Shown piece by piece: positions 35,460 through 44,682 of a stretch of DNA of 64,000 bases. The stretch comes from GWE2-40-63 sp050179685 (GTDB taxonomy: Bacteria > Bacteroidota > Bacteroidia > Bacteroidales > SZUA-534): assembly GCA_050179685.1 (NCBI GenBank), contig JBFXEW010000020.1, positions 38,820 to 102,819 of the forward strand. The letters run 5' to 3'. The notes below the pieces were generated by a model. That model was not told the DNA's origin. It made no database searches and worked only from the letters and a program-made list of their open reading frames with translations. The translations under genes were made by a program, and so were the position numbers. The first letter of the stretch is position 1; every line of letters begins with the position of its first letter.

Positions 35460-36662
35460 CTAACGGTGGATAATGGGATCGGAATTTCCATCGGGATCGT
35501 TCCGTACATAGCCATCGGTGCGGGCTGTACCCAAAACCAAAACACCGGCTGCATGTGGCGCAGCCATGGATGTACCGCTGATGGTATTATAGGCACCCCC
35601 TTTCCAGGTCGATTTAATATTTACTCCGGGTGCACAATAATCGACCGGAGGATTGGCAAAATTCGAGAAATAAGCCCAGTTGTCATTGATATCCATAGCT
35701 GAGATGGTGTACACATTGGCATGGTTCACGCGGGCCGGAGAATGATTGTTGGCATTGTCGCTCTCGTTTCCGGCAGCCAGACTAAACACAACACCTTTTG
35801 CGGCAGCAGCCAGAACAGCCTGATCCAAAGCATCCGAAACGGGACCACCCAGGCTCATGTTGGCCACTTCACCACTTTTGGCATTGGCAGCTACATAATC
35901 AACCCCCTGAATAACTCCGGAGTAGGCACCGCTTCCGCGCGAATCCAATACTTTTACGGGAACTACCGTAGCACCGGCGGCAACACCCAGTACGCCCAAA
36001 TTGTTATTAAGCGCTGCAATGGTGCCAGCCACATGGGTTCCATGACCGTTATTATCGTCGGGTGTAGCATCTTTACGGGTGGTAAATACCGAATAGCCCC
36101 TGTTTTGATCCACATTTAAATCAGGATGATCCAAATCGACACCCGTATCCAAAATCCAAACCGATTTTCCCGTGCCGTCACCATAGCCTACGCGGGATAT
36201 TCCCCAGGGAATTTCCTGAACGGTGGTACCATCATCGCCGGGTTTAACCGGTTTGGCCAACATCACCAAGCGATCGGGTTCAATATAGGCAACCCGTGAA
36301 TCGGAAGCCAGCTTATTATAAAGGTTGTCAGATAATTTTCCTGAAAATCCATAAATACTTTCCACAAATAAGTGCTCTACCATTTCCGGATCAGTACTCT
36401 TTAAACCAACCATGCTTTGAATTTCAGTGCGTAAAGCCTTTTGTTTATCGGTATAACTCATGCCCGATTTTAAGTTGTTTTGATTTTGCTTAAGTACTAC
36501 AATGTACTTGCCTTCAATTATTTTTCCATTGTCGCCCAGGTCCATTTGCTCTTCAACCAGCAACTCTGGCTCTTCAAAAGTCTCCTTATTACAGGCTGCA
36601 AATACCATCGTGGCTACTGCAAGCAGCAACATTGATTTTCTAAGGAAATTCATCTTCTTCAT
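35460..36662 (-). CDS. S8 family serine peptidase lipoprotein (subtilase) with I9 propeptide
   Basis: 400 residues. The signal ends in MVFAAC, a lipobox. Residues about 50-130 resemble the I9 inhibitor propeptide (GKYIVVLKQNQ, ASDSRVAYIEPDRLVML). The catalytic domain is complete: Asp172 in ILDTGVDLDHPD, His207 in NGHGTHVAGTIAA, Ser365 in GTSMAAPHAAGVLVLG, with the oxyanion Asn in SLAAGNESDN. It ends 35 residues after the Ser, so no C-terminal sorting or accessory domain is present. It is a canonical proteinase-K/thermitase-type subtilase, unlike the divergent one at 14436. Substrate unknown. Confidence 0.95.
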   Translation of the reverse strand: MKKMNFLRKSMLLLAVATMVFAACNKETFEEPELLVEEQMDLGDNGKIIEGKYIVVLKQNQNNLKSGMSYTDKQKALRTEIQSMVGLKSTDPEMVEHLFVESIYGFSGKLSDNLYNKLASDSRVAYIEPDRLVMLAKPVKPGDDGTTVQEIPWGISRVGYGDGTGKSVWILDTGVDLDHPDLNVDQNRGYSVFTTRKDATPDDNNGHGTHVAGTIAALNNNLGVLGVAAGATVVPVKVLDSRGSGAYSGVIQGVDYVAANAKSGEVANMSLGGPVSDALDQAVLAAAAKGVVFSLAAGNESDNANNHSPARVNHANVYTISAMDINDNWAYFSNFANPPVDYCAPGVNIKSTWKGGAYNTISGTSMAAPHAAGVLVLGTARTDGYVRNDPDGNSDPIIHR

Positions 36663-37059
36663 AGCTATTAAATTTAGTTAGTGTTTTACCAAAATTACGA
36701 TATCTGATGCTCACTGGGAATTTAAATCGACAAACTACCGTTTGCTCCGCATAAACAACCGGAATTAACGGGCTTTCAACAAAATATTCTTTTGGTAAGG
36801 CTGATAAACAAACATTTAACAAACTACCTGAAGCTTTCCCAATTTCAAGCCGGGCGCTTTATTTACCTATATTCAACAGGCTCGGTTTTGCATCAAAATG
36901 GTTTCGCTATAGTTTGATTGTCATTTTTTATTAACTTTATTCGGCTTTGACACCTGAAAAAATAGACTTTAATAATAGAAGTGTACCACATAAAGATTCA
37001 AAAAGAAAAATCTAAAAAACCACGAACAAATTGAAAATAAACTACTAACAACTGATACA
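36663..37059. other. Intergenic region between divergent subtilase and amidase genes
   Basis: 397 bp without a gene. It should contain both promoters; I see no paired -33/-7 boxes at good spacing. No repeats noticed. Confidence 0.4.
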
Positions 37060-38637
37060 ATGAAAAACAAAAGTCTGAGCTTAATCGCCCTTTTGCTGCT
37101 GGGTTTTGCCTTTGCCTGTCAGCAGCCCGCATCAAAACTTTCCAACAATGCTTTTGCCCTTGAGGAAATGACCATTTTGGAGATGCATCAACGCTACCTC
37201 GATCAATCGCTTACCGTAGAAGAGGTGGTACAACAGTACCTGAATCGCATTGAGCAAATCGATAAAAACGGACCAGCCCTAAATGCTGTAATCCAGCTTA
37301 ACCCCGACGCCCTTGAAATAGCCCGGGAACTCGATGCTGAACTGCGCGAAGGTAAGGTTCGCGGATACATGCACGGCATTCCGGTATTGCTGAAAGACAA
37401 TCTTGACACCCACGATAAAATGGCTACCACTGCAGGATCACGCGCCTTGATGGGTTCACAACCTTTGCAGGATAGTTGGGTAGCCAAAAAACTGCGCGAG
37501 TCGGGAGCCGTTATTCTGGGTAAGGCCAACCTGAGCGAGTGGGCCAACTTCAGGGGCGAATTGTCGAGCAGTGGTTGGAGCGGCGTGGGTGGACAAACGA
37601 AAAATCCGTACGTTCTCGATCGCAATCCCTGCGGTTCAAGTTCCGGTTCGGGTGTGGCAGTATCGGCCAACCTGTGTATGGTAGCCATTGGTACCGAAAC
37701 CAACGGTTCCATTGTTTGCCCCTCGCATGCCAATGGTATTGTGGGCATCAAACCCACGGTAGGTCTGGTAAGTCGCAGCGGGGTAATTCCCATTTCGTGG
37801 ACTCAGGATACGCCCGGCCCCATGGCACGCAACCTAAGCGATGCAGCCATTTGTCTGGCAGCCATTTCAGGAGTCGATTCGGCCGATACAAAAACCCTGG
37901 CTGCTAAAGAAAACCTGCATGCCGATTACCAGCCCTTCCTAAAATCCAATGGTTTGCAGGGAAAACGCCTGGGTTTATACACCCGTGCTTTGGGAACGCA
38001 TTATAAAGTAGATGCCCTGATGCAGGAAACCGTGGACTACCTGAAAAGTCAGGGTGCCGAAATAGTTGAAATTGATCAGATTGCCAATCCCGAAGTCGAA
38101 AGCTGGTCGTTTGAACTGATGCTTTACGAATACAAAGACGGACTGAACAAGTATTTTGCGTCGTTGGGCGAAAAGGCAACCATAAAGAATCTGGACGAAT
38201 TGATTGCTTTTAATAAAAGTGATTCGGTAGAAATGCAGATTTACAATCAGGTTTATCTTGAAATGGCCAACGAAAAAGAGGGCCTCGACTCAAAAGCCTA
38301 TAAAGATTTGTTGCAAAAAATGGAAAATGGCATGCGTACTGAGGGCATCGACCGGGTAATGAATGCCCATCAACTGGATGCCATTATTGCACCTACGGGT
38401 TCACCCGCCTGGAAAACCGACTGGGTAAACGGCGATTTTTACCAGTTGGGAAGCTCTTCGCCTGCAGCCATTTCGGGCTATCCGAATATTACCGTGCCTA
38501 TGGGCTTTATCGGTGAATTGCCCGTAGGTATCTCCTTTTTTGGCCGTGCCTGGAGCGAACCCCTGCTGCTCGAGATTGCTTCTGCTTACGAACAGGGAAC
38601 CCGGCACCGAAAGGCACCGAAGTTTTTACCGAATTAA
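37060..38637 (+). CDS. Amidase-signature family lipoprotein
   Basis: 525 residues. The signal ends in GFAFAC (lipobox), so it is anchored outside the cytoplasm. The amidase signature fold is clear. The catalytic Lys is in VLLKDNLDT. A GSSSGSGVAVSANL stretch carries the cis-Ser, and GTETNGSIVCPSHANGIVGI the nucleophile region. GLVSRSGVIPISWTQDTPGP and the C-terminal APTGSPAW block complete the family pattern. These enzymes hydrolyse amide bonds; a secreted member may act on peptides or small amides in the periplasm. It resembles peptide amidases and Glu-tRNA amidotransferase-like hydrolases more than GatA. Single gene with a hairpin downstream. Confidence 0.92.
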   Translation: MKNKSLSLIALLLLGFAFACQQPASKLSNNAFALEEMTILEMHQRYLDQSLTVEEVVQQYLNRIEQIDKNGPALNAVIQLNPDALEIARELDAELREGKVRGYMHGIPVLLKDNLDTHDKMATTAGSRALMGSQPLQDSWVAKKLRESGAVILGKANLSEWANFRGELSSSGWSGVGGQTKNPYVLDRNPCGSSSGSGVAVSANLCMVAIGTETNGSIVCPSHANGIVGIKPTVGLVSRSGVIPISWTQDTPGPMARNLSDAAICLAAISGVDSADTKTLAAKENLHADYQPFLKSNGLQGKRLGLYTRALGTHYKVDALMQETVDYLKSQGAEIVEIDQIANPEVESWSFELMLYEYKDGLNKYFASLGEKATIKNLDELIAFNKSDSVEMQIYNQVYLEMANEKEGLDSKAYKDLLQKMENGMRTEGIDRVMNAHQLDAIIAPTGSPAWKTDWVNGDFYQLGSSSPAAISGYPNITVPMGFIGELPVGISFFGRAWSEPLLLEIASAYEQGTRHRKAPKFLPN

Positions 38638-38698
38638 GTGGTTGATTTTCAACAAACGGATACAAACTCCGAAAACAAGGATAATTTTATTCCAAAAT

Positions 38699-38730
38699 AA
38701 GAAATGCACCGGATCACCTGTGCATTTCTT
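38699..38730. terminator. Hairpin after the amidase gene
   Basis: AAGAAATGCAC (38699-38709) pairs perfectly with GTGCATTTCTT (38720-38730) over a 10-nt loop, 62 bp after the stop. The T-run is short, so termination is likely but not certain. Confidence 0.65.
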
Positions 38731-38803
38731 GTATAAAAACAAATCGGTATTTTTGTATCGTAACAAAATTGTCTGGGAATCCAGGTTCATCACTAATTAA
38801 AAC

Positions 38804-41746
38804 GTGTATTTAAACTGCCACTCCTATTACAGCCTCAGGTACGGCACCTTATCGGTCGACGATTTGGTAACGCAGGCTGCTGCGCTTAAAATAAAGGAGT
38901 TGGTATTAAGCGATATCAACAACACCAGTGGTATGCCCGACTTTGTCAAGGCTTGTCTTAGCCATGGCATCAAACCCATTGCGGGAATCGAATTCCGAAA
39001 CAGGCACACTTTTCTTTACCTGGGTATAGCCCGTAACAACGAGGGGCTGGAACAATTAAACCGTTTTTTAAGCACTCACCTTCTTGAGCAAACGCCCTTA
39101 CCCGAAAGAGCGCCTCAACTCTCACAGGCCTATTTTATTTATCCTTTTGGCAGATTTCAACCCAACGATTTACTTCCCAATGAGTTTACCGGCATTCGGG
39201 TAAACGAACTAAACAAACTCTGGAACAGTAAATACGCTTTGCGTACCGATAAACTGGTTGCCCTGCATCCACTAACTTTTAAAGATGACAAAGGATACTA
39301 CCTGCACCAAAACCTGCGAGCTATTGACGACAATACGCTTATCACTAAAGTAAAGCCGGAGAGTCTGGCGCAAGCCAACGAAAAATGGATTGACCCGCAC
39401 CTGCTCGGGATAGCCTACAGCGATTACCCCGAGATCGGGAAAAACACCCGGGCTATTTTGGACGATTGCTTTATCGACTTCGATTTTACCAGCACCAAAA
39501 ACAAACAGGTTTACTCAGGCAGTCGTTACGACGACAAGCAACTGCTGGAAAAACTGGCTTTCGACGGAATGGAATACCGCTATGGAAAAAATAATCCCAT
39601 AGCCCGCCAACGGGTAACCCAGGAACTGGAGGTTATTCATAAACTGGGTTTCTCAGCTTATTTCCTGATAACCTGGGATCTGGTTCGTTACGCTATGAGC
39701 CGTGGATTCTATCACGTTGGTCGGGGAAGTGGTGCCAACAGTGTGGTAGCATATTGTTTGCGAATTACCGATGTCGATCCCATTGAGCTTAACCTGTATT
39801 TTGAGCGTTTTATCAATCCCAAACGAACCAGTCCACCCGATTTCGATATCGATTTTTCGTGGAAAGAGCGCGACCAGGTGCAGGATTATCTCTTTAAGCG
39901 TTACGGTCGTGAACACACGGCCCTTTTGGGAACAATCAATACGTTTAAGGGAAAAAGTATTTACCGCGAACTGGGAAAAGTACACGGTTTGCCAAAAGAT
40001 GAAATTGACGCCTTTATCGATCGGCCCACAGCTTACGAAAACCAAAACGAAATTACGCGTCGAATCATAAAAATTGGCGCGTTAATGCAGGATTTTCCCA
40101 ACCTGCGCAGCATACATGCCGGAGGCGTATTGGTAAGCGAAGAATCAATTTTTCGCTATACCGCGCTCGACATGCCTCCCAAAGGATTCCCCACCACTCA
40201 GTGGGATATGTATGTGGCCGAAGATTTAGGTTTCGAAAAGCTCGACATACTCAGTCAGCGGGGAATAGGCCATATTCGCGAATGCGTTGAGCTGGTAAAA
40301 GCCAATCAGGGTATCGATATTGACATTCACCAGGTTGAAGCTTTTAAAACCAATCCCCAGGTTAAGCAACAACTAAAAAAAGGCGAAGCCATTGGTTGTT
40401 TTTATATCGAAAGTCCTGCCATGCGCGGTCTGCTTAAAAAACTACAATGCGACGACTACCTCAGGCTGGTGGCAGCCAGCTCCATCATCAGACCGGGAGT
40501 AGCCAAAAGCGGCATGATGAAAGAATACATCAAACGCTTCCATAATCCCGAAGGCTTTAAATACATCCATCCGGTGATGAAGGAACAGCTGGAAGAAACT
40601 TATGGAGTGATGGTGTATCAGGAAGATGTATTGAAGGTGTGTCACCATTTTGCCGGACTCGATTTGGCCGATGCCGACATATTGCGACGCGCCATGAGCG
40701 GGAAACACCGTTCGCATGCTGAATTTAAGCGCATTGAACAAAAGTTTTTTGCCAACTGCAGGGAACGGGCGTACCCCGATGCCATTACCAACGAAGTGTG
40801 GCGACAGATTGAATCGTTTGCCGGCTATTCTTTTTCAAAAGCCCACTCGGCATCTTACGCAGTCGAAAGTTTCCAGAGCCTTTATCTAAAAAGCTACTTT
40901 CCTTTGGAGTTTATGGTGGCTGTCATCAATAATTTTGGCGGATTCTACCAAACCTGGGTTTATTTTAGCGAAGCACGCTACCAGGGTGCTAACATTAATC
41001 TGCCTCACATCAATCACAGTCAGTATTTAACAAGCATCAATAAAAACGAGGTGTACATTGGCTTTATTCATATTGCCCGGCTCGAACAGCAGGTAGCTTA
41101 TGCCCTAATAGAAGAGCGGAAAAAAAACGGCCCTTTTCGAAGTCTGGTCGATTTTGTGAATCGGGTACACATTGGTATTGAACAACTGATTCTGCTCATA
41201 CGGATTGGGGCTTTCCGTTTTACTGAAAAAGACAAGGTAAGTCTGCTTTGGGAAGCGCATATGTACCTTAAAAAAGAAAAACCAAAGCCCAAACCCAAAG
41301 CGCTTTTCGAACTGGAAGAACCCCGATTTGAGATGCCTCAACTGGAACACCAGCTCATTGAAGATGCTTACGACGAGATTGAATTGATTGATTTTCCGGT
41401 GAGCATGAGCTACTTTGAAATGCTCGAAACTCCGTTCCGTGGTGAGATTAAAGCCCGACAAATGTTGCAACATGTGGGTAAAAAAGTCCGCATGATGGGC
41501 CTGCTGGTTACCTTAAAATACGTATGGACCAGCAAAAAAGAAATCATGCACTTTGGTACCTTCTTCGACGATGAAGGGGAATTTTTCGATTCGGTAAACT
41601 TCCCGCCTTCTTTAAAACAATATCCGTTTACGGGAAGAGGTGTTTACCTGATTTTAGGAAAAATTACCCAGGAATTCGGACAGCCATCCATCGAAGTAGA
41701 AAAGATGGTATGTATGCCGCAAAAACCTGATCCCAGAAGCAAATAG
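38804..41746 (+). CDS. Short DNA polymerase III alpha subunit paralogue (DnaE2/ImuC-like)
   Basis: 980 residues from a GTG start, much shorter than the roughly 1230-residue replicative DnaE of Bacteroidota. An N-terminal PHP domain begins YLNCHSYYSLRYG, where the first His of the HxH metal motif is Asn, so PHP activity is probably lost. The polymerase core has GRGSGANSVVAYCL and the catalytic acidic block PPDFDIDFSW (Asp346, 348, 350), then IHAGGVLV and GVMVYQEDVL. A helix-hairpin and OB-fold-like C-terminus follows. Short DnaE proteins with this layout act in error-prone lesion bypass with ImuA/ImuB or DinB. No such partner is next to it here, so the role is inferred from type. Nothing in the upstream 60 bp reads as a clear LexA site. 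Confidence 0.9.
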   Translation: MYLNCHSYYSLRYGTLSVDDLVTQAAALKIKELVLSDINNTSGMPDFVKACLSHGIKPIAGIEFRNRHTFLYLGIARNNEGLEQLNRFLSTHLLEQTPLPERAPQLSQAYFIYPFGRFQPNDLLPNEFTGIRVNELNKLWNSKYALRTDKLVALHPLTFKDDKGYYLHQNLRAIDDNTLITKVKPESLAQANEKWIDPHLLGIAYSDYPEIGKNTRAILDDCFIDFDFTSTKNKQVYSGSRYDDKQLLEKLAFDGMEYRYGKNNPIARQRVTQELEVIHKLGFSAYFLITWDLVRYAMSRGFYHVGRGSGANSVVAYCLRITDVDPIELNLYFERFINPKRTSPPDFDIDFSWKERDQVQDYLFKRYGREHTALLGTINTFKGKSIYRELGKVHGLPKDEIDAFIDRPTAYENQNEITRRIIKIGALMQDFPNLRSIHAGGVLVSEESIFRYTALDMPPKGFPTTQWDMYVAEDLGFEKLDILSQRGIGHIRECVELVKANQGIDIDIHQVEAFKTNPQVKQQLKKGEAIGCFYIESPAMRGLLKKLQCDDYLRLVAASSIIRPGVAKSGMMKEYIKRFHNPEGFKYIHPVMKEQLEETYGVMVYQEDVLKVCHHFAGLDLADADILRRAMSGKHRSHAEFKRIEQKFFANCRERAYPDAITNEVWRQIESFAGYSFSKAHSASYAVESFQSLYLKSYFPLEFMVAVINNFGGFYQTWVYFSEARYQGANINLPHINHSQYLTSINKNEVYIGFIHIARLEQQVAYALIEERKKNGPFRSLVDFVNRVHIGIEQLILLIRIGAFRFTEKDKVSLLWEAHMYLKKEKPKPKPKALFELEEPRFEMPQLEHQLIEDAYDEIELIDFPVSMSYFEMLETPFRGEIKARQMLQHVGKKVRMMGLLVTLKYVWTSKKEIMHFGTFFDDEGEFFDSVNFPPSLKQYPFTGRGVYLILGKITQEFGQPSIEVEKMVCMPQKPDPRSK

Positions 41747-41761
41747 TACAATGCCATAAAT

Positions 41762-42376
41762 TTATTGAACCACTATCTTTTGGTCGAAACTAATTCCTGG
41801 GGAAGAAAATCGGGCAAAATAAACTCCTTTCGGAAAAGCTGATAAATTAAACTGCTGATTGCTCTGTTGTGTTACATCGGTAATTTGCAATACCCTTTGG
41901 CCCAAAATATCAAATACCGCTAATTCTATTGGTGTACCCGGATTTGCATCGCCTGCAAATGAATAATAAAATAAACCATTCGATGGATTTGGATAAACAT
42001 TAAATGTCGATTGGGTATGACCTTTTTCAATACCCGTGGCTTGTTCTACGGTTATTGTGCCTTTCATGCCACTTGTGGCATGAAACTCACACACGTAATA
42101 ATGCGTCCCCACGGGTAATTGTGCGGGTAAAATCATTCCGCCTCCATTGGGCGTGGTAAATCCGGTAACCGGGTCGTTGGCATTAGCATCCCAGGTAGTT
42201 TTGTCAACCTCAAGGGCATTATGTATCGATGCCAATTGAAACGTAACCGTATCGCCAGATTTTATAGTAAGTGATGCCGGACTAAAAGTAAACCCGTCGT
42301 TGCTGATAATCCAGTTTTTGGGGTAAGCCGTGAAACTTAAATACAAGGCTCCCATAAGAATCATAAATTTTTTCAT
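41762..42376 (-). CDS. Secreted cupredoxin with T9SS C-terminal sorting domain
   Basis: 204 residues with a signal peptide. Residues about 20-112 form a plastocyanin-like cupredoxin with likely copper ligands: His in ASIHNALEV, Cys and His in YYVCEFHATSGM, and the Met of that last motif. The C-terminal 80 residues are a type A T9SS sorting domain (VYPNPSNGLFYYSF, VFDILGQRV, SAFPKGVYFARF, QKIVVQ). So it is exported by the type IX system and may end at the cell surface. Probable electron-transfer or copper-binding role; no partner nearby. This is the only T9SS substrate recognised in the window. Confidence 0.92.
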   Translation of the reverse strand: MKKFMILMGALYLSFTAYPKNWIISNDGFTFSPASLTIKSGDTVTFQLASIHNALEVDKTTWDANANDPVTGFTTPNGGGMILPAQLPVGTHYYVCEFHATSGMKGTITVEQATGIEKGHTQSTFNVYPNPSNGLFYYSFAGDANPGTPIELAVFDILGQRVLQITDVTQQSNQQFNLSAFPKGVYFARFSSPGISFDQKIVVQ

Positions 42377-42523
42377 GGCTGAAAAATTAAGTGTTATAAA
42401 AGGCTAATTACAATTTATGGTCAATAAACAGTTGATTTATAAGATTGTTCAAAACGATCCATCTGCCGGGTAGGTATTAAAATAGCCCTCCTTAAGGCAA
42501 AGCAAAATTCAGTTGAAGTTTTA

Positions 42524-42539
42524 TTAACCATTTAGTCAA
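42524..42539. promoter_or_regulatory. Candidate TetR operator, distal copy
   Basis: TTAACCATTTAGTCAA is a near-palindrome with the same half-sites as the copy at 42588. The two centres lie 64 bp apart. It is upstream of the -33 box. A lone half-site TGGTTAA lies between them. Confidence 0.6.
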
Positions 42540-42556
42540 ACTTTTTGGTTAAATTA

Positions 42557-42587
42557 TTTGGCCAATGAAAAAATAGCTTTACATTTG
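42557..42587 (+). promoter_or_regulatory. Bacteroidota promoter of the tetR-efflux operon
   Basis: TTTG at 42557-42560, a 19-bp spacer and TACATTTG at 42580-42587 fit the -33/-7 consensus exactly. It is the best promoter match in the window. Confidence 0.75.
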
Positions 42588-42603
42588 TTGACCATTTGGT
42601 TAA
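42588..42603. promoter_or_regulatory. Candidate TetR operator, promoter-proximal
   Basis: TTGACCATTTGGTTAA is nearly palindromic and abuts the -7 box, covering the expected transcription start. Binding there would block initiation, fitting autorepression by the TetR protein encoded 27 bp downstream. Confidence 0.7.
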
Positions 42604-42629
42604 ACTAACTGATTAATTTTTTGCATCAC

Positions 42630-43241
42630 ATGACAGAAAAAGAAAAACACACCGAGGACAAAATTGTAGCAGCTGCGAAAACCGTATTTATCGAAAAAGG
42701 TATGCAGGGCGCACGCATGCAGGAGATCGCCGATCAGGCAGGCATCAACAAATCGTTGCTCCATTACTATTTCAGAACCAAAGAAAAGCTTTTCGACTTT
42801 ATTTTTAATGCGGTTCTGGGTAAAATTGGAAACATTATCGGTAATATAATGAAAGAAGACCTTAACATTGAAGAAAAAGTAGCCGCATTTGTGGAAGGTT
42901 ATTCCGATTTGCTTTTAAAAAATCCCTTTTTACCGAATTTTATTATCAATGAAATAACCCGAAACCCCGAAGCTATTATCAATCGCTTTAAAAAATCGAA
43001 CATTGAACCGCAACAGTTTTTCGGGCCCTTAAAAAAACAATTGCTGGACGAGGGTTATCACATTGAACCCGCCGATTTCATTGTAAACCTGCTTTCACTG
43101 GTTATTTTTCCCATAGTGGCTAAGCCGGTAATCGAAAGCCAGTTATTTGAAAAAGATAACAAGGCTTACAAACAATTTATTAATGAGCGCAAAACTTCGG
43201 TAGTTAAATTCATAATGGCCGGACTAAAAGCTTATAGTTAA
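42630..43241 (+). CDS. TetR/AcrR family transcriptional regulator
   Basis: 203 residues from the ATG at 42630; an in-frame TTG at 42621 would add three. The N-terminal helix-turn-helix is typical: KIVAAAKTVFIEKGMQGARMQEIADQAG, then INKSLLHYYFRTKEKLFDFIF. The C-terminal ligand-binding domain is long and helical. It opens the efflux operon tolC-hlyD-ABC-ABC-permease-permease and lies beside two palindromic sites, so it most likely represses this operon until a drug or envelope ligand binds. CecR plays that part for the similar YbhGFSR system in E. coli. Confidence 0.95.
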   Translation: MTEKEKHTEDKIVAAAKTVFIEKGMQGARMQEIADQAGINKSLLHYYFRTKEKLFDFIFNAVLGKIGNIIGNIMKEDLNIEEKVAAFVEGYSDLLLKNPFLPNFIINEITRNPEAIINRFKKSNIEPQQFFGPLKKQLLDEGYHIEPADFIVNLLSLVIFPIVAKPVIESQLFEKDNKAYKQFINERKTSVVKFIMAGLKAYS

Positions 43242-43272
43242 ACAAAATGAACCGGACAATTAAAACCTGACT

Positions 43273-44640
43273 ATGAAACAATCTATTTACCAAATCATGA
43301 GCCGGATGATACGATTTATCAGCAGCCAAATTAAATGGTGGACAACCCTGGTGTTGGCCATATTTAAAATTTACCTGCTTGCCGGAATTTTTCTGCTTCC
43401 GCAAAAAGCAAAAAGTCAAAACATTTCGTTACAGATGTGTTACGACAGTCTGAAACAGCATTTTCCGCTGGCCCGGCAAAGCGAACGTTTAACACAGATT
43501 TATGAACTTAAAATCCAAAACCTGCAAAGCCAATACCTGCCTTCGGCTTACCTGAAAGCCCGGGCAACTTACCAGTCGGAAGTTACCTCCATCGATATTT
43601 CTATGCCCGGATTTTCAGCACCTCAGGTGCCCAAAGACCAACTTACGGCACAAGTGGAAGTTAATCAGGTGCTGTATGATGGCGGTTTAACCAAAGCCTC
43701 GAAAAATCTGGTACAGCAACAACTGGCTGGCGAGCTCCAAAAGGTTGAAAGCGACTTGTATCAGCTCAGGAAACAGCTGAACGAACTCTTTTACCTGAGT
43801 TTAATGATGCAGGAAAACCATCAGATTCTTGAACTCACCAAAGAAAGTATCGAAGCGCACATTCAGGTGCTTGGTTCGGGTGTAACCCAGGGCGTGGCTC
43901 AGGCTTCGGATCTGGATCATTTGTTAGCCGAAAAACTTCGACTGGAACAGCAAATAATTGGTCTTGAGATGGGAAGAAAACAAGCCTTGGAAGCCCTGGA
44001 GCAATTAAGCGGATTCTCGTTTCCACCAAATGTAATACTGGAACTACCTCTTGAACCAAAATCAGCAGTAGGCAGCAGGCTGCGACCCGAACAAAAACTT
44101 TTTCAGCAACAAATGCAAGTCATCGATGCTTCGACGCAGTTAAGTGCAAAAAAACGGATGCCCACCATCGGGGCTTTTGCCACAGCAGGTTATGGAAAAC
44201 CCGGTTACGACATGTTTAATGAGTCGATGCATGGTTATTACCTGGTGGGAGCCCAATTGCAATGGCATATCTGGGACTGGAAAATAAATCAGCGTGAACA
44301 AAAACAAAACCTTATTCAAAAGCAAGTGCTGACGGACCAGCTCGATGCTTTTAACAAACAACAAGCCATTGGCCTGAACGAAACCGGATTACGCATTCAA
44401 AAACTGGAACAGTTGATTGAAAAAGACAAGGAAATTATTGAACTTCAGATAAAAATAAGTAAACGCTCGGCTCAACAACTTGAGAATGGCACCATAACCC
44501 CGGCCGATTACCTGCGCGATTTGAACGAAGAAAAACAGGCTCGCATCAATTTGTCGCTGCATCAGATTCAAAAAGCACAGGCCTTTACCGACCAGCAATT
44601 TCTTGCCGGAAATCCGGAAAGCGAAACAAAGACAAAATAA
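43273..44640 (+). CDS. TolC family outer-membrane efflux protein
   Basis: 455 residues. The N-terminus holds a signal sequence (about residues 20-45, LVLAIFKIYLLAGIFLL) preceded by a longer than usual extension, so the true start may be the Met at residue 9 or 12. Two OEP repeats with long coiled coils follow; the motifs ASQVLYDGG-like (VNQVLYDGGLTKAS) and LQWHIWDWKINQRE mark the two strand-turn regions. It forms the trimeric outer-membrane channel. It is 31 bp after tetR, in the same operon as the adaptor and ABC components, which makes a complete tripartite pump. Confidence 0.92.
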   Translation: MKQSIYQIMSRMIRFISSQIKWWTTLVLAIFKIYLLAGIFLLPQKAKSQNISLQMCYDSLKQHFPLARQSERLTQIYELKIQNLQSQYLPSAYLKARATYQSEVTSIDISMPGFSAPQVPKDQLTAQVEVNQVLYDGGLTKASKNLVQQQLAGELQKVESDLYQLRKQLNELFYLSLMMQENHQILELTKESIEAHIQVLGSGVTQGVAQASDLDHLLAEKLRLEQQIIGLEMGRKQALEALEQLSGFSFPPNVILELPLEPKSAVGSRLRPEQKLFQQQMQVIDASTQLSAKKRMPTIGAFATAGYGKPGYDMFNESMHGYYLVGAQLQWHIWDWKINQREQKQNLIQKQVLTDQLDAFNKQQAIGLNETGLRIQKLEQLIEKDKEIIELQIKISKRSAQQLENGTITPADYLRDLNEEKQARINLSLHQIQKAQAFTDQQFLAGNPESETKTK

Positions 44641-44682
44641 ATATCCATCGACAAAAAAATTAGCTATACAAAACCTACTGTT

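Noticed and set aside
38640..38803. LexA box before the short dnaE gene
   Set aside because: No clear palindrome of a known LexA type in the 160 bp upstream.
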